Shown: one piece after another, positions 12,001 through 23,150 of the stretch
Numbering within the stretch: position 1 is the stretch's first letter
Layout: the number at the start of each line of letters is the position of its first letter
Source of the DNA: Ovis canadensis
Lineage: Eukaryota > Chordata > Mammalia > Artiodactyla > Bovidae
NCBI RefSeq assembly: GCF_042477335.2
Contig: NC_091263.1
Span: forward strand, 72,896,001-72,960,000
Reading direction: 5' to 3'
Length of the DNA stretch: 64,000 nt
Notes under the pieces: generated by a model
The model's input: the letters and a program-made list of their open reading frames with translations, nothing else
Databases searched by the model: none
What the model was told of the DNA's origin: nothing
Program-made: the position numbers and the translations under genes

Positions 12001-15000
12001 CTCAGGATGGCTACAGGAGGGACCCCGGGCTGGCCCACACCAGAGGCTGTCCTGAGTGCTGGGTGTGAGGAGGGGACTCAAGGTCCCTCATACGGAAGGA
12101 ATCCCGAGTCCAGCCAGCCTCTCCCGGCTGCTCCCACACAATCCCCACCCTGGGTTCCCAACCTTCCCAGAGGCAGGCTGCGATCCCACTCCCAGAAGCC
12201 AGGGGTCCCTGAAATTCCCAATCAGATCGGCCCACTCTCATCTGATTTCTCATCACACCCAGGGTAAGACTGAAAGTCCCCCTGAATCCCCAGATCCGAC
12301 CACCCCATGCTCACGGGGGTCCCTCCTCCAGCTGCTCCGGGTCATTTGCCCAGGCTGTGCCCCCTCCCCCGAACCCCACTGGCCTCCACTGATGTTCCAC
12401 CTACAGCAGCCCCCCCCAACCCAGGCTCTGGGCCAGCTTCTCCTGCTTTGCAGCCCAGGTGTACCCGGCCGCCTCGGGACCTCACAGTGAGCATCTGTCT
12501 GTCTCCCCTAGACAGCGAGCTCTCTAGGGGGCAGAGGAGCTGGTCCTGGCATTGCTTTCCCCAAGGACAGCGACCAGCACCCACTGGGTATCACTTCCTT
12601 CCTCTTTCCAACAACCCTAAGAGATGGGTTATGACACCATTTGACAGATGGGGTCCTGTCCCGAAGGAAGCACGGCCTGCGACCAGCAGAGGTGGGATCT
12701 GAGCCTTGGGGGTTGCCGAGGCGGGGACTTCCTTGCACCCAGCAGGCCCCCGTGGTCTGGACCTGTCGCTGAGCTCCAGCCCGTTGGCAGGCAGACTGCA
12801 GAAACAGGCTGGAGAAGGGGCGCCAAGTGCCATGGTGCCCACCCCAGGAAGAACCAGCAGTCAAACCTGGAGAAGGAAACTCCCACAGGAAAAGGGGCAG
12901 AGAAAAGGGCGGCATTTTTTCTTTTGTCCAGTTGCCAAACTTTGCAAAACGTGACTTTGCTCGCATCTAATTTTCATCACAGTGGAAACCTTTCTATACC
13001 GTGCCAGGAAGAAGTCAGTCTGTTCGGTAAAGCAAAGAACTTAGAAACCGTCCTTAAACGCTGCACTTAAAACTCACAAACGAACCCTCACCCACCAACT
13101 GCTCAGCTGTGTCTGACTCTAACGTAATGCTTAAACAGCGAATACAGTGGTGTGGTTCAAAATCCAAAAACACAAGGCTGGCAGTGGGCGTGTCACCTGA
13201 TCTTACAGCCTGGCCCCCACCTGCACACGCCCTCCAGGCAAAGCAGACGACCACTCTCACCCCAGGGCTTCCTCCCCGCGTTTGCCTGCGAGCATACGAG
13301 CAAATGAGGATGTGCAGCTCTTACTTGGCACAAGACACACTGTGTGCCACATGCTGATCACCACCTTCTCTTCCTTCAACGGACCTCGAGGATCAGAGCC
13401 TCCTTTTCACAGCTGCATAGTCTCCCGTCAGACGGCTGCACCAACACCTGCTTCACTAGCATGCATCACCCTGGATCTCAAAGGTCTGTCGACGGCCCTG
13501 TCTCCTCACCTCCCCTGTAGCTTCTCAAGGGGGAGACCTGCCCTCGGGCCCAGGCCCAGAGAGGGCCTCCCCACTCCTGCCAGCACGCTCCTGGTGGGGG
13601 CACACAGCCTCCAGATTGCGCCGCCAGGGAGGCTGTCTTAAAACGGCAATCAGAGCTCGTGGCTCCCTGGATAAACACTTCTCCGCAGCTTTCCAACTCC
13701 CTGACCTGCCCCTCCTCCCCTCCCCTACCGGCTCCAGCCTCCTCCTTTCTGTCCCTCGTCCTTTGAACACGCCAAGGCTCACGTACACCACGCCAGGGCC
13801 CCACTAAAGGCCGCTTGCACCAGCTGCGCCCTCAGCCTGCATGCTCCCATCTCAGCTCAGGGATCCCCTCCTCCGAGGACCCTGTCCTCCCACCTGGGTT
13901 GGGCTGCCCTGTTGGCTTCAGCGCCTTTATAGCAACTACACCTGTCTGAAGTCAATCTAATTCAATTCTCTGTTGCCTCAGTCACCCTACCTGGCAGGCT
14001 GGAACGACATCCCAGGACCAGGCCTTCAGTTGGGGTGGGGGGGGGGGGGCAGGTGGTGAGTGGTGGGACATCAGGGTTCAAGAAGCCAGAAAGGGGAAAC
14101 ACCCAGACACTTCCTGGGCAGCGGGCCCCAGGCTCCCCTCCCCAACACCCCATTTCAGGACCGTGAGCCCTTTACAGAAGAGAAGACCCAGGGTCAGGGA
14201 AGGGCGGAGCAGGCCATTGGCACCCTCCTCTGTAGCAAGAACGAAAGCCTCGCGAGGCGCAGGGACGAGGCTGGGGGCCGAGTCCACCCCCCAAGTCCCG
14301 CATGCCACCCACAGGCCCAGTCCTCAGTCAGTCAGTCAGCAGACTTCCAGGTAGCCACCCACCACAGGCTCAGCCGCATCCATGCAGCAGAAAGAGAGCA
14401 GAGAGTCACAGCAACCAGGCCTTAACACAGCCACCGCCCCGCCCCACGCCACCCAGCTCGAGGCCGCCAAGAAGTGGGAGCTGGGAGCCGGTCCCTCGGC
14501 CTGAGCCCCGCCCTGCAGAGAGCGCCCTCCTCCTCCAAGGCCAGCCAGGGGTGGGGAAGGGAAGTGCTCCCTGCTCCCCTCCACGGCAGACGCAGAATTC
14601 TGATGCCCAACAGGACACACCGAGGTCCTCCGGAGGCCCCGCAGCCTTGGGGAACTCGGGGTCTTCAGCCTGGCAGTCCTGGAGTCACAGGGGCTGCAAG
14701 GCCACAGCGGGAAGAGTGCCCACCGGCCCAGGCCCCCTTGGGGTGGGCACTGCAGCTGTAAGGGCACCCCAGTTTATACAGCAGGTCTGGGGGGAGCTGC
14801 AAATGGGAAAGCGGCCAGCTGGGGACTACGGCCTAGTGGGCCCCAGCCCCGACCCCAGGGGCGGCAGGCAAGCCAAACTACCCAAGGGCCCAATCCCCGG
14901 CGACATGGGTCCCAAGCCGCCGGAACCCTGCAATTTCTCACAAGACAGAAATCAGATTTTTCTGTGAAGCTCACCGATCTGCAAATGCTGACAGCTAATT

Positions 15001-15880
15001 AAATTTTTAAAAAGAATACTAACGTGCTGAGAGCCAAACCAAACAGGCAGGGCCAGGCTCGGCTGGGGCTGGCAACTCTGCGCCTCCCGAGTAAGAGCCT
15101 CTGACTCCATCCACGCCCTGCCCACTGCCCTTCCCAAGGCTCTGGACCCGGTGGTGGAGGGGGAGCGGGAAGCAAGAGATGGAGCAGTAGTTCCCAGGCC
15201 CTCCCTTCCTCCCGGGGGGGCGGGTGGCGGGGGGGTGGACGGGGATCTTCAGCCCTGTTTGCACGTGGAGACGCTCAGAGTCCCAGTCACTCAGCCACAG
15301 ACTCCGGCCAGGCCCAGGCACCAGCTGACTCCAGGAGGGCCCTGCAGCTGCACCTTCATCCGAGGGGCTCGGGGTGACGGCCAGCACCCAAATGATCTTT
15401 CCGTTTTTCCATTTCTAGCCGGTCACGGTGACACCTGCTGGCTCAGGCCAGCTTTGGACCAACCCAAGTGGTGGGCACACACTGAGGGGGAATGGGACCC
15501 TGTGACAGCAAAGGGCAAGAGGGCACCCCTGCTTGGAGAGCGCGCAGGAGGAGAGGACACAGGGAGGCGGTGTGTGGGGGTGGGCGTGAAGAGGAGGGGG
15601 AGGCTGGCAGGGCCAGTCACCCCAGCCTGTGCTCCCGGGAGCCACCCAGGCTCCCCCACAAGGGACAAGGCCTCTGGGGGCTTGCCTGGGCCCCCACGGG
15701 GGTTAGGAGGTCATGAAGCCGGGTGCCCACGAGGGTGTAGGGGGCCGGGGTCCCCCAACGAGGAAGCTATTGGCCTGTGCAGGCATTCATCGTGTGTGGC
15801 TGGGAGGGGGGTCTGCTCACCCCCGCAGGTATGCCTGCGACACACGGGAGCGGTGTGTGGGACAGACACACAGCGGCGAG
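9061..15880. other. Noncoding stretch with old L2/MIR repeats
   Basis: Putative FBLN2 intron 1. L2-like pieces are at about 10640-10800, 11770-12000, 12480-12600 and 13640-13930. MIR-like ends lie near 11037-11080 and 12615-12700. A CAGA-rich simple stretch occupies 10150-10185 and a poly-G 14037-14050. No exon was seen. Confidence 0.55.
13640..13930 (+). mobile_element. L2 3' fragment
   Basis: Follows the order of L2 3' sequence: AAAACGGCAATCAGAGCTCG, TGGCTCCCTGG, TCCTTTGAACACGCCAAGGC, then the proline/leucine-rich tail. It is highly diverged. Confidence 0.65.
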
Positions 15881-16219
15881 GCACACGCGCGGCACAGGCA
15901 GCGGGGTGGAGGCTGGCGTGCGTGTCCGGGGCCGCCCGTGTGCAAGGCACGTGTGGGTGAAGCTGTGCGCGCACAAGAGACGTGAGAGAGCCGAGTGTGA
16001 GGGGCCGGGCGTGCGCAGGGGGTCCGGGGTGGGCGTGCGCCGAGCAGGAGAACTTGGGCCGCCCGCGGTGGGGGGACGCGCGGGGGAGGAGAGCGGTGCC
16101 AACCGACCAGGGCCCGGTTCCCTCCGGGGAAGGGGGCCGGGGGCGGGACTAGGCGGGGGAGCGCGGCAGAGGAGGAGCCGGGGGCCCCAGGGCGCGGGCC
16201 GGGGTCCGCGTGCACTCAC

Positions 16220-16420
16220 CGCGCTGCGCTCCGCTCGCCCGGCCGCCGGCGCGTCCACCCGTCCGTCCGTTCAGCCGTCGGCGCGTCGAGAGCTCCGGCA
16301 GCCCGGCGGCGGCGCGGGGCGGGCCGGGGGGCGGGCCGGGGGGCGGGCCGAGCGGGCGCCGGGCCCCCGGGCCGCCCTGCCCCCTCCGCCTCCGGGGCGG
16401 GGTCTCGGCCGCGGCCGGGG
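16220..16420 (-). other. FBLN2: Putative noncoding first exon of FBLN2
   Basis: On the minus strand the sequence GCGCAGCGCG is followed by a consensus donor GTGAGTGC, so an exon ends at 16220. FBLN2 in mammals has an untranslated first exon and a long first intron, in agreement with no coding exon being found between 1 and 16219. The 5' border is a guess within the island. It could instead be the first exon of an unrelated noncoding transcript. Confidence 0.5.
16316..16348 (+). promoter_or_regulatory. G-quadruplex-prone G-run array
   Basis: Six runs of three or more G, separated by one or two bases (GGGGCGGG, then CC, then GGGGGGCGGG twice). It lies on the strand opposite the putative FBLN2 transcript, within about 130 bases of its splice donor. 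Confidence 0.6.
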
Positions 16421-16620
16421 AGGGGGCCGAGCGCGCCGCCGCTCCCCGCCCCGCCGCGCCCCCGGGGCCGGACGTGGCCGCGCCGCGCGTGCGCCTCGAG
16501 CCCCGAGCGCCCTGGGCGCGCCCCCTCGCAGACCCGGCTCGGCGCGGAGTCCCCGCTCTGGCCCTGCAGCCCTCAGGGGGCTTTGGCCCGGCCGCCTCGG
16601 CCAGCTGGGCCTCAGTGTCC

Positions 16621-17086
16621 CCGCCGGGAAGATGGGCCGGCCTCCCCGAGCAGTTGAGAGGGCCCGAGGGGCCTGGCCGCCTCTCACCAGCTCGCTCCCC
16701 GTCTGGGGGGTCTCCCACACCACCCCTGGCCTGCTGGCCCCGGGTCCCAGCCCCCAGCCTAGGCTTGTCCTTTTCCCCAGCCCACACGGCTGCCTGTGGC
16801 CACTGTGTGACCTCAGCCAAGGCCCTTGACCTCTCTGAGCCCAGGCTCCTCATTTCTTGAGCAGTCATACCCTGGGCTGTTGGTGGGGAGCCGCGGAGAG
16901 CCCCGTATTATGCCCTCCTGGCTAGGTGCGACAGGCAGTGAACACCCCAAGCTGTCAGCTCAGAAGGTTGAGTGCCCTGACGCCGACCCCCACAGCCAAG
17001 GCGGGGGGCATCATCCGGCCCCCACTCACTGGGTTTGGCAGCCTTGGAGCTGGTGAGAGGACCTCCAGGGACAGGCTGCCTTCTGC
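16621..17086. other. Flank between CpG island and retrovirus
   Basis: Contains a MIR-like piece (about 16795-16860, GTGTGACCTCAGCCAAGGCC). The rest is unique. No gene was seen. Confidence 0.5.
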
Positions 17087-17606
17087 TGAAGGAGGAAACA
17101 GAGCAGGCTCCGTCTTGAAAGCAGGACTCCGTCTTGGGCCGGACTGCGGGCTTTGAGCTATATGCCCAGTATCTGTGGAAACAACATACCAACTGGAAAG
17201 CCAGGGCCCCTGGATGGAACCCCAGGGCTCGTAGCTAGACTCTCTGTTGCCTAAAAGAATACCCTAATTATCTGTGTAACCGAATAGAATCATACATTCT
17301 AGTATGCTTATTGGGGTATGAGCACAAGTGTATTGATAGTTGTCCCCTGTTAACTACCTAGGCTTAAGGCATATGAATCACGGGTTAACTTTGTATCTTT
17401 CTTTTCCTTTGTTCAGACTAGTTTCAGGGAATTTGGGGAGGTGGGTTTGGGCAGGTACACTTAGGATATATAAAGTTTTCACAAAAACTGATCGAGGTCC
17501 TTGGCTAAGAGGAGACTCTGCCTTGGGCCTGCCGGTGTAATAAACTGCACTCCGCTATCTGCACTGTCCTTCTGAGTGAGTTTGTTTCCTGGAACATGTG
17601 GCTACA
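17087..17606 (+). repeat. 5' LTR of the endogenous retrovirus
   Basis: The LTR is TG...CA bounded. TATATAAA lies near 17467-17474 and AATAAA at 17539-17544, giving a recognisable U3-R-U5 order. It has a short insertion near its 3' end relative to the other LTR. Confidence 0.93.
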
Positions 17607-17608
17607 TT

Positions 17609-17626
17609 TGGCGCATGGGCCAGGAA
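17609..17626 (+). other. Retroviral primer binding site, tRNA-Gly-like
   Basis: TGGCGCATGGGCCAGGAA lies two bases after the 5' LTR. It matches the complement of the tRNA-Gly(GCC) 3' end at about 15 of 18 positions by eye. Mutation since insertion could hide a different original primer. Confidence 0.6.
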
Positions 17627-18930
17627 ACTCCTCACTTTGAGGAGTCAGGTCCCATTTGGGACTACTCCAAGGTCTTGTGGCTCAAATCTTCTGGAGGGGG
17701 GAAGGCGCCTGGCGCTTCTGGAAGGATTCTGCTTCTCAATGCCCGGACCTTTCACGTTAACAGGTAGTAGATGGCATCAAGGAAAGTGAGCGCTGGGGTG
17801 AGGAGGAACCCACCCGGTAGGGTGGAAGTGGGGGCCTGATCACCCCCCTGGGAGGGATTAGAAGGGGCACAGACCCACAGGAGCCTGGATTAGTCAGGTG
17901 GCAACGATTGCTTGGTACACAGGTTGACGAGCGTGTTAGGGTTTAGGAAGGAAATTCGTGAAGGTCATTTAGGAGGTGGTGTCCACGCTGTCTTGGGGAA
18001 AATTATTACCAAGCGATTGCCAGGGGATTTTTAGGAGAAGAAACTTGGTTTTTGTGTGCTCGTATTCTGCTCTCACCAAGGAGGTGTCCCATCTGCTGTG
18101 AAATTCTTGACCCCCTCGGAATTGTCAGGCTAGAAGGAGGGGGATACACAAGTGAGTATGAATTGGCTTTTCCGGAGACGGCCTGGGACGTGGGATATTT
18201 AACCCATCTGTATTTTCATCCGCACCTGATCAAGCCCACCAAGGCAGAATGGACTTTAAAAGTTAAGGGAGAAACAGTCTTGGATCACGTGGTGTTCTGG
18301 TTCGGCTGTGCCGACCGGCAGATGAAGGCACGCAGATCCCCCTTCTCCCTCTGGGATCTGGCAGGTAAGGCTCTTCTCACCCCAATTAGGAAGGAGGCAG
18401 AATGGCAATTTAAGTGTTTCATTGAGTGGAAATGTCAGAAGTGCATAGGGTGCTGAGAACTTCGTAGACAGAACGAAAAGGAAAAGTAGAAAAAGGTCCG
18501 AGAAGGTAAGCAAGATGGGGGAGTGAATCTGAGGCACTGAATTGGAGCGCACGATTCAAAATTTAAAGAAGGGATTTGGAGGAGACTATGGGGTGAAGAA
18601 GAAGTCTAACCGCCTCCACATACTCTGTGAGGTCGAATGGCCCCCTGTGGAGTAGGACGGCCACCAGAGAACACCGTGATCTTACAAATGGTGGGAGCAG
18701 TCTATCCAGCAGTCACAGGAGAGCCGGGACACCGGATCAATATCCAGGTACTGACTCATGGCTCGGCTTAGCTCAAGACCCTCCTACTTCCACAAGGTTC
18801 TGTATCCAGACAGGAAAGGGAAAAATATTAATGGCACAAAAATTGACTGATGGAAACTCTACAGAATTTGGACGGGGACGACCTGACCCCTCCTTCTTGT
18901 GGGAGAAGGTGGGCCCTCACATGATTGCAA
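17627..18930 (+). pseudogene. Leader and unassigned gag/pol-side remnant of the retrovirus
   Basis: No gag, protease or reverse transcriptase motif could be recognised. One frame of 134 codons (18052-18456) is open but matches no family I know and has no zinc-knuckle. The stretch is much shorter than a full gag-pro-RT block, so most of it must be deleted. Confidence 0.55.
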
Positions 18931-18939
18931 GGTAATATG

Positions 18940-19175
18940 CCAGCAGGCCTGACTTGAGAGACCAGCCAATCCCAGACCCAGATTTGGTCCTGCACACCAA
19001 CGGCACCAGCCCGGTGAAACAAGGACAATGACTGTTGGGATATGCAGTAGTCGTGGAAGAAACCATCGTTGAGGCTAGCTCTCTGCCGTCACACTGGTCC
19101 GCTCAACAGGCCGAGCTATATGCTCTAATCCAGGCCCTCCAGCTGTCCAAAGGACAGAATCTCAGAACTGCACTG
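18940..19175 (+). pseudogene. Retroviral RNase H remnant
   Basis: It begins with the linker motif RPDLRDQPIPDPD and continues with a segment like the RNase H first strand and AELYAL helix. The usual TDGS catalytic aspartate reads NGTS (Asp to Asn), and a TGA follows shortly after. The C-terminal part is missing and the sequence runs directly into the integrase. Confidence 0.8.
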
Positions 19176-20093
19176 CCTGCTCACAGGTCAATGCTGCCTC
19201 TTGGCACAGACAGGAACCTCCAGGGATTCAGGTAAAAGGCCCGCGGCCCTTTGAACACCTGGAAGTGGACTTCACTGAAATGAAATCTCGCCAACACTAC
19301 CTTTATCTGCTGGTCATGGTACGTACATTCTCGGAATGGGTAGAAGCTTTTCCTACCCGGACTAAAAGAGCATCCAAAGTAGCCTGGTGCCTGCTTAGGG
19401 AGATAGTTCCCAGATTTGGATTTCCTACCAGCATCGGATCGGACAATGGCTTGGCTTTCGTAGCTGATGTAGTATAACAAGTAAGCAAAACTCTAAACAT
19501 CAAGTGGAAATTACATACAGCATATAGGCCCCAGAGTCCTGGGATGGTGGAAGGAGCCAGCCGGACACTTAAAGAGACACTCTCCAAGTGGATCTTAGAG
19601 ACTGACTGCTCCTGAGTGGGCTTGTTTCCGACGGCTCTGCTCAGACTCAGGATGACCCCACCATCCCATGGCTCTTCTCCATACAAAGTTGTGTATGGGA
19701 GGCCCCCTCCCATAATAAAACAGGTGTCAACAAATTTGCCTCAAGTAAGGGGAGATGAGATTTCACAGCAGATGGAATAACTGGGTAAGGTAATAAACCA
19801 GGTAACCAAGTTTGTACAAGAAAGGGTGCCATTCCCCCTTGGGGAACAGATTTAAAAATTTGTGCCCGGGGGTCAGTGTGGTCAAGCACTGGAAGCACGA
19901 CTCCTTGGCCCCACATTGGAAGGGTCCACATGCTGCGGTTCTAACCAGCCCGACTGCAGTTAAAGTTGCAGCTGTCACTCCCTGGATCCACTGCACGAGG
20001 GCGAGGAAAGCATACCACGCAGACCCGGAGGACGCCAAGTGGTCTACACAAAAGGACCCCACTGAGCCCCGGGAGACCAAGAAAAAGAGGTGA
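19176..20093 (+). pseudogene. Retroviral integrase remnant
   Basis: Only the CQVNA end of the zinc finger remains. The core shows the first catalytic Asp in VDFTEM, the second in GSDNG and the Glu in a MVEG context. The C-terminal GPY/F-type domain follows (HWKGPH, then TPWIH). Stops after FVADVV and after ETDCS, and a frame change before the GPY/F domain, make it nonfunctional. Confidence 0.88.
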
Positions 20094-20329
20094 AGCTCTA
20101 CAATCAACTGCTGCTACAAGGACTTGCTGGTATCATCTTGAGACGAACCTTAGCTTCAGTACAAAGACGGACCTGTGCCATAATTAAAGTGGAATGTTGT
20201 GTATATGATCCTGATTTATCTGGCTATATATCAGCCACCTTAGATGACATGAAAGGCCAGGTAAAAGTTATGTCTGATGATAATCTTCCTTTTTGGACTT
20301 CGGTCCTATCTTGGGTAAAGCGTGATTGA
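20090..20329 (+). pseudogene. Retroviral envelope transmembrane-subunit stub
   Basis: An open frame of 79 codons contains a C-x6-CC motif (TCAIIKVECC), typical of gamma-type transmembrane subunits. It stops before any membrane anchor. The surface unit and fusion peptide are not present, so it cannot act as an entry protein. Confidence 0.75.
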
Positions 20330-20527
20330 TGGAAAACTACATTTACCATTGTTATAGCTGCCCTGACACTTCTGCTTTGTGGACCCTTATCTTACAATGT
20401 GTTATGAACTTTGTAACCAACCCAAAGGTTGATGTCGTTCTCCCAAATTGGAGGTCGAAGAGTCAGGGTGCAGTATATCCCTATGAATGATGCTCATACT
20501 ATGAGTTAAGAGCATCAAGAGCGGGGA

Positions 20528-21037
20528 TGAAGGAGGAAACAGACAGAACAGGCTCCGTCTTGAAAGCAGGACTCCGTCTTGGGCCGGACTGTGGACTTTG
20601 AGCTATATGCCGAGTATCTGTGGAGACGACATACCAACTGGAAAGCCAGGGCCCCGGGATGGAACCCCAGGGTTCGTAGCTAGACTCTCTCTTGCCTAAA
20701 AGAATACCCTAATTATCTGTGTAACCGAATAGAATCATACATTCTAGTATGCTTATTGGGGTATGAGCACAGGCCTATTGATAATTCTCCCCTGTTAACT
20801 ACCTGGGCTTAAAGCACATGAATCATGGGTTAACTTTGATTGTATCTTTCTTTTCCTTTGTTCAGACTAGCTTCAGGGAATTTGGGGAGGTGGGTTTTGC
20901 ACGTACACTTAGGGTATATAAGGTTTTCACAAAAACTGGTTGGGGTCTTTGGCTAAGAGGAGACACTGCCTTGGGCCCGCCGGTGTAATAAACTGCACTG
21001 TCCTGAGTGAGTTTGTTTCCTGGAACGCGTGGCTACA
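20528..21037 (+). repeat. 3' LTR of the endogenous retrovirus
   Basis: Aligns to 17087-17606 along its whole length, with scattered substitutions and 4-base indels near both the start and the middle. The TATA region and AATAAA are retained. Confidence 0.93.
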
Positions 21038-22184
21038 ATACCCAGACTTCCCAGGCCCTGTCTCTAGGCCAAGGGCTCAGAACCCCGTCCCAAAGCCTAG
21101 GTAAGCAAAACTGGCCACTGCCAGACCAGGGCAGCCCGGTGCAAGGGGGACTTGCCCCCAGCCCCTGGGCCCTGGAGGCCTAGACTCAGCACAGGGACCC
21201 ACCCCCCAGCCCCTTCCCCACCACCAGCTTAGGGCCCCGGAGAGAGTCAGGATCCCAGAACTCGGTCCTTCCATCGCTGTCTCTCTTTTCACTGTAAAAT
21301 TGACAGAGCGTGAAATTCACCATGGCAAGCACCATTCAGCGGGGTCCGGACAGTCCCAGCTTTCTCTGCTAGCGTCTCCGTCTCCATCTCTCTTTGCTGC
21401 TGTGGGTCAACGTCTCCCTGTGTCTCTGGGTGTCTCCTTCAGATGGCCCGTGTCTCCCAGGCTCTCTGGGGGCGTGTCCCCCTCCCCACTGACCCTGTCT
21501 CTCCCTCTCTGCGTCTCTGCCTGTGTCTGTCTTCCTCTATCCTCTGGGTCTCTGCATCTCCCTCTGACTCTGTCCTCCATCTCTGTGTCTGTCTCAGCCC
21601 AGCGACCTCTGGGAGCACCTTCTGTCCCTGCCAGGAGACACGTGGTAGCGGTCGCTGCCTCACATCTGAGCAGCAGCCGTGGGCCCATCGTGGGCCCTGC
21701 CCCCACCCTAGGGGCCTCCAGAGCCCAGACTGGGATGAGGCAGCCAAGGGCAAAGGCAGAGAGAAGGAAAGCCGCCTGCCCAGGTTCACCCAGTGGGAGG
21801 AGGTGAAGCCAGAGGGGCTCAGTCTGGCTGCGGACGAGCCAGAACTGGATGGAGGGGCCAGCTCTGTCCTGAGAGCCTGGGGCCAGGCCAGTGGGCTCCC
21901 GCATAGCCCCTCCAGGCCCTTTCTCTGCAGGCCCTTTTCCCCTGGAGCTTCTTCTCGCTTGGGGCCTCTGCCTGAATGCCCTTCCCCCAGATCCCCATAC
22001 AATGGGATGTCACTCCCCATCCCACCCCCCGGGAGCCCTCCCTGAGACCCCAGCAGAGATAGCAACTGCCCCTCCCTCTGTCCCTTTCTGTCCTCTCTAT
22101 TCCTCAGAGTTCTTGTCCCTAGATGCCTTTTTAAAGTCTGTTTATAAGTAACTTTAGGTAAGCTAACCCAGTAAGGACTCCACC

Positions 22185-22365
22185 ACCCGCCGGCTATGTG
22201 ACCTTGGGCAAGTTGCTTGACCTCCCTGGGCCTTGATTGTCTCAACTGTCGAATGAGCCGAATGACTTCAGGGCCAATCTGGTGGGATCTGTGGGGAGGA
22301 TTAAATGAGTGGAAATCCCAGAGCACTTTGAACAGGGCTTGGCCCCAGGGGCGAGCTCGGTAAAT
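22185..22365 (+). mobile_element. MIR SINE
   Basis: The core GGCTATGTGACCTTGGGCAA, the GGGAGGATTAAATGAG segment and the tail match the MIR order. Confidence 0.85.
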
Positions 22366-22969
22366 ATCTGGTGATCAGTGAGTGGTGGATTGAATCCTTC
22401 CTGCTGTGGGCAGCTGGCAAAGGCCCTGGGCCGCTGTCCGCTCTCAGACGCACTCCCTTTCCGCCCCAGGTGTCCAGGCCGGGAGGGGCGGCAGTGAGGT
22501 TGGGCCTCACCTTCCAACCCACCCCCAAGGCCTGGCCAGCTTTCCAGAAGATAAAGCGGAGATACCTCCCTGTTATCTGAGCTGGAGATGAGCCGAGGCA
22601 GCCGGCCCCTCAGAGTCCTGCCAGGACCGTATCACAAGCAGCCTGCACATCACCCACCAGGAATGTGGGGCCCGGGGCCCGGCCGCCACAGGATTGGAGG
22701 AAGTTCCGGGCCGATAAGGCTGAGACAGAATGCTCAGAGTGGGCAGAGGGGTTACATCAGTGACGATCTCCCAGGCATCGAGGCGCCAGGGCTGGCGGGT
22801 GTGGGGGCTCACCTGAATCCCTCTGCCGGCCCCGGTGGGGCAGAGAAGGCCTAGTGAGCTTGCTGGGTCTATATCCTTGCTGCATAGGCAGGAGGAGGTC
22901 CCATGCCTCTCTTAGTGCGTGAGACACGCGAGTGACCACAGCAATAACCCCAGACAACAATCACATAGG

Positions 22970-23150
22970 TTTGGACACGCGGGCTCTGCAGCCAAAGGGT
23001 TGGTTTAAAGCCACATCTGCCTGCATGACGTTCATAGGGGGCTTTAGTCCTCTGCCCTCAGTGGACTTGTCTGGAAAATAGTTCCTGCCCCGTGGGATTG
23101 TTTTGAAGATGCTTACAGCGAGTCTGGCACATAATGAGCCTTCAATTACG
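22970..23150 (+). mobile_element. MIR-like SINE fragment
   Basis: GGGATTGTTTTGAAGATG and TGGCACATAATGAGCCTTCA resemble the MIR 3' half. The first half is weak. Confidence 0.6.

Larger units (their letters stand above)
15880..16620 (-). promoter_or_regulatory. FBLN2: CpG island, putative FBLN2 promoter
   Basis: This is the most CpG-dense stretch of the window outside the HDAC11 promoter. It has many GC boxes, a long G-run array (16316-16348), no TATA box, and a minus-strand splice donor at 16219. Known mammalian order places FBLN2 directly downstream of HDAC11 in the same orientation, which fits this position and strand. The identity is inferred from synteny, since no coding sequence confirms it. 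Confidence 0.6.
17087..21037 (+). mobile_element. Degraded class I (gamma-like) endogenous retrovirus
   Basis: The provirus is bounded by two LTRs of about 510-520 bases that begin TGAAGG and end GGCTACA. It has a primer binding site, a purine-rich tract before the 3' LTR (AAGAGCGGGGA) and, in order, remnants of RNase H, integrase and envelope transmembrane protein. Gag, protease, reverse transcriptase and the envelope surface unit could not be recognised, which suggests large internal deletions. Several stops and frameshifts interrupt the rest. By eye the LTRs differ at roughly 30 sites plus short indels, so the copy is old and cannot make virus. The four bases on either side (CTGC and ATAC) do not match. 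Confidence 0.93.

Noticed and set aside
14302..14967. 221-codon open frame
   Set aside because: No motif, composition follows the GC content, and overlapping frames are open on the other strand.
1..16219. FBLN2 coding exons
   Set aside because: No signal peptide, anaphylatoxin-like or EGF-like cysteine pattern was found in any frame.
15777..16829. 350-codon open frame on the plus strand, and long frames on both strands of the same island
   Set aside because: Frames in CpG islands lack stop codons by composition. The Arg/Gly/Pro-rich product resembles no family and several frames are open on both strands.
18052..18456. 134-codon frame in the retrovirus as a gag gene
   Set aside because: No matrix, capsid or zinc-knuckle motif can be recognised, so it is left unassigned.
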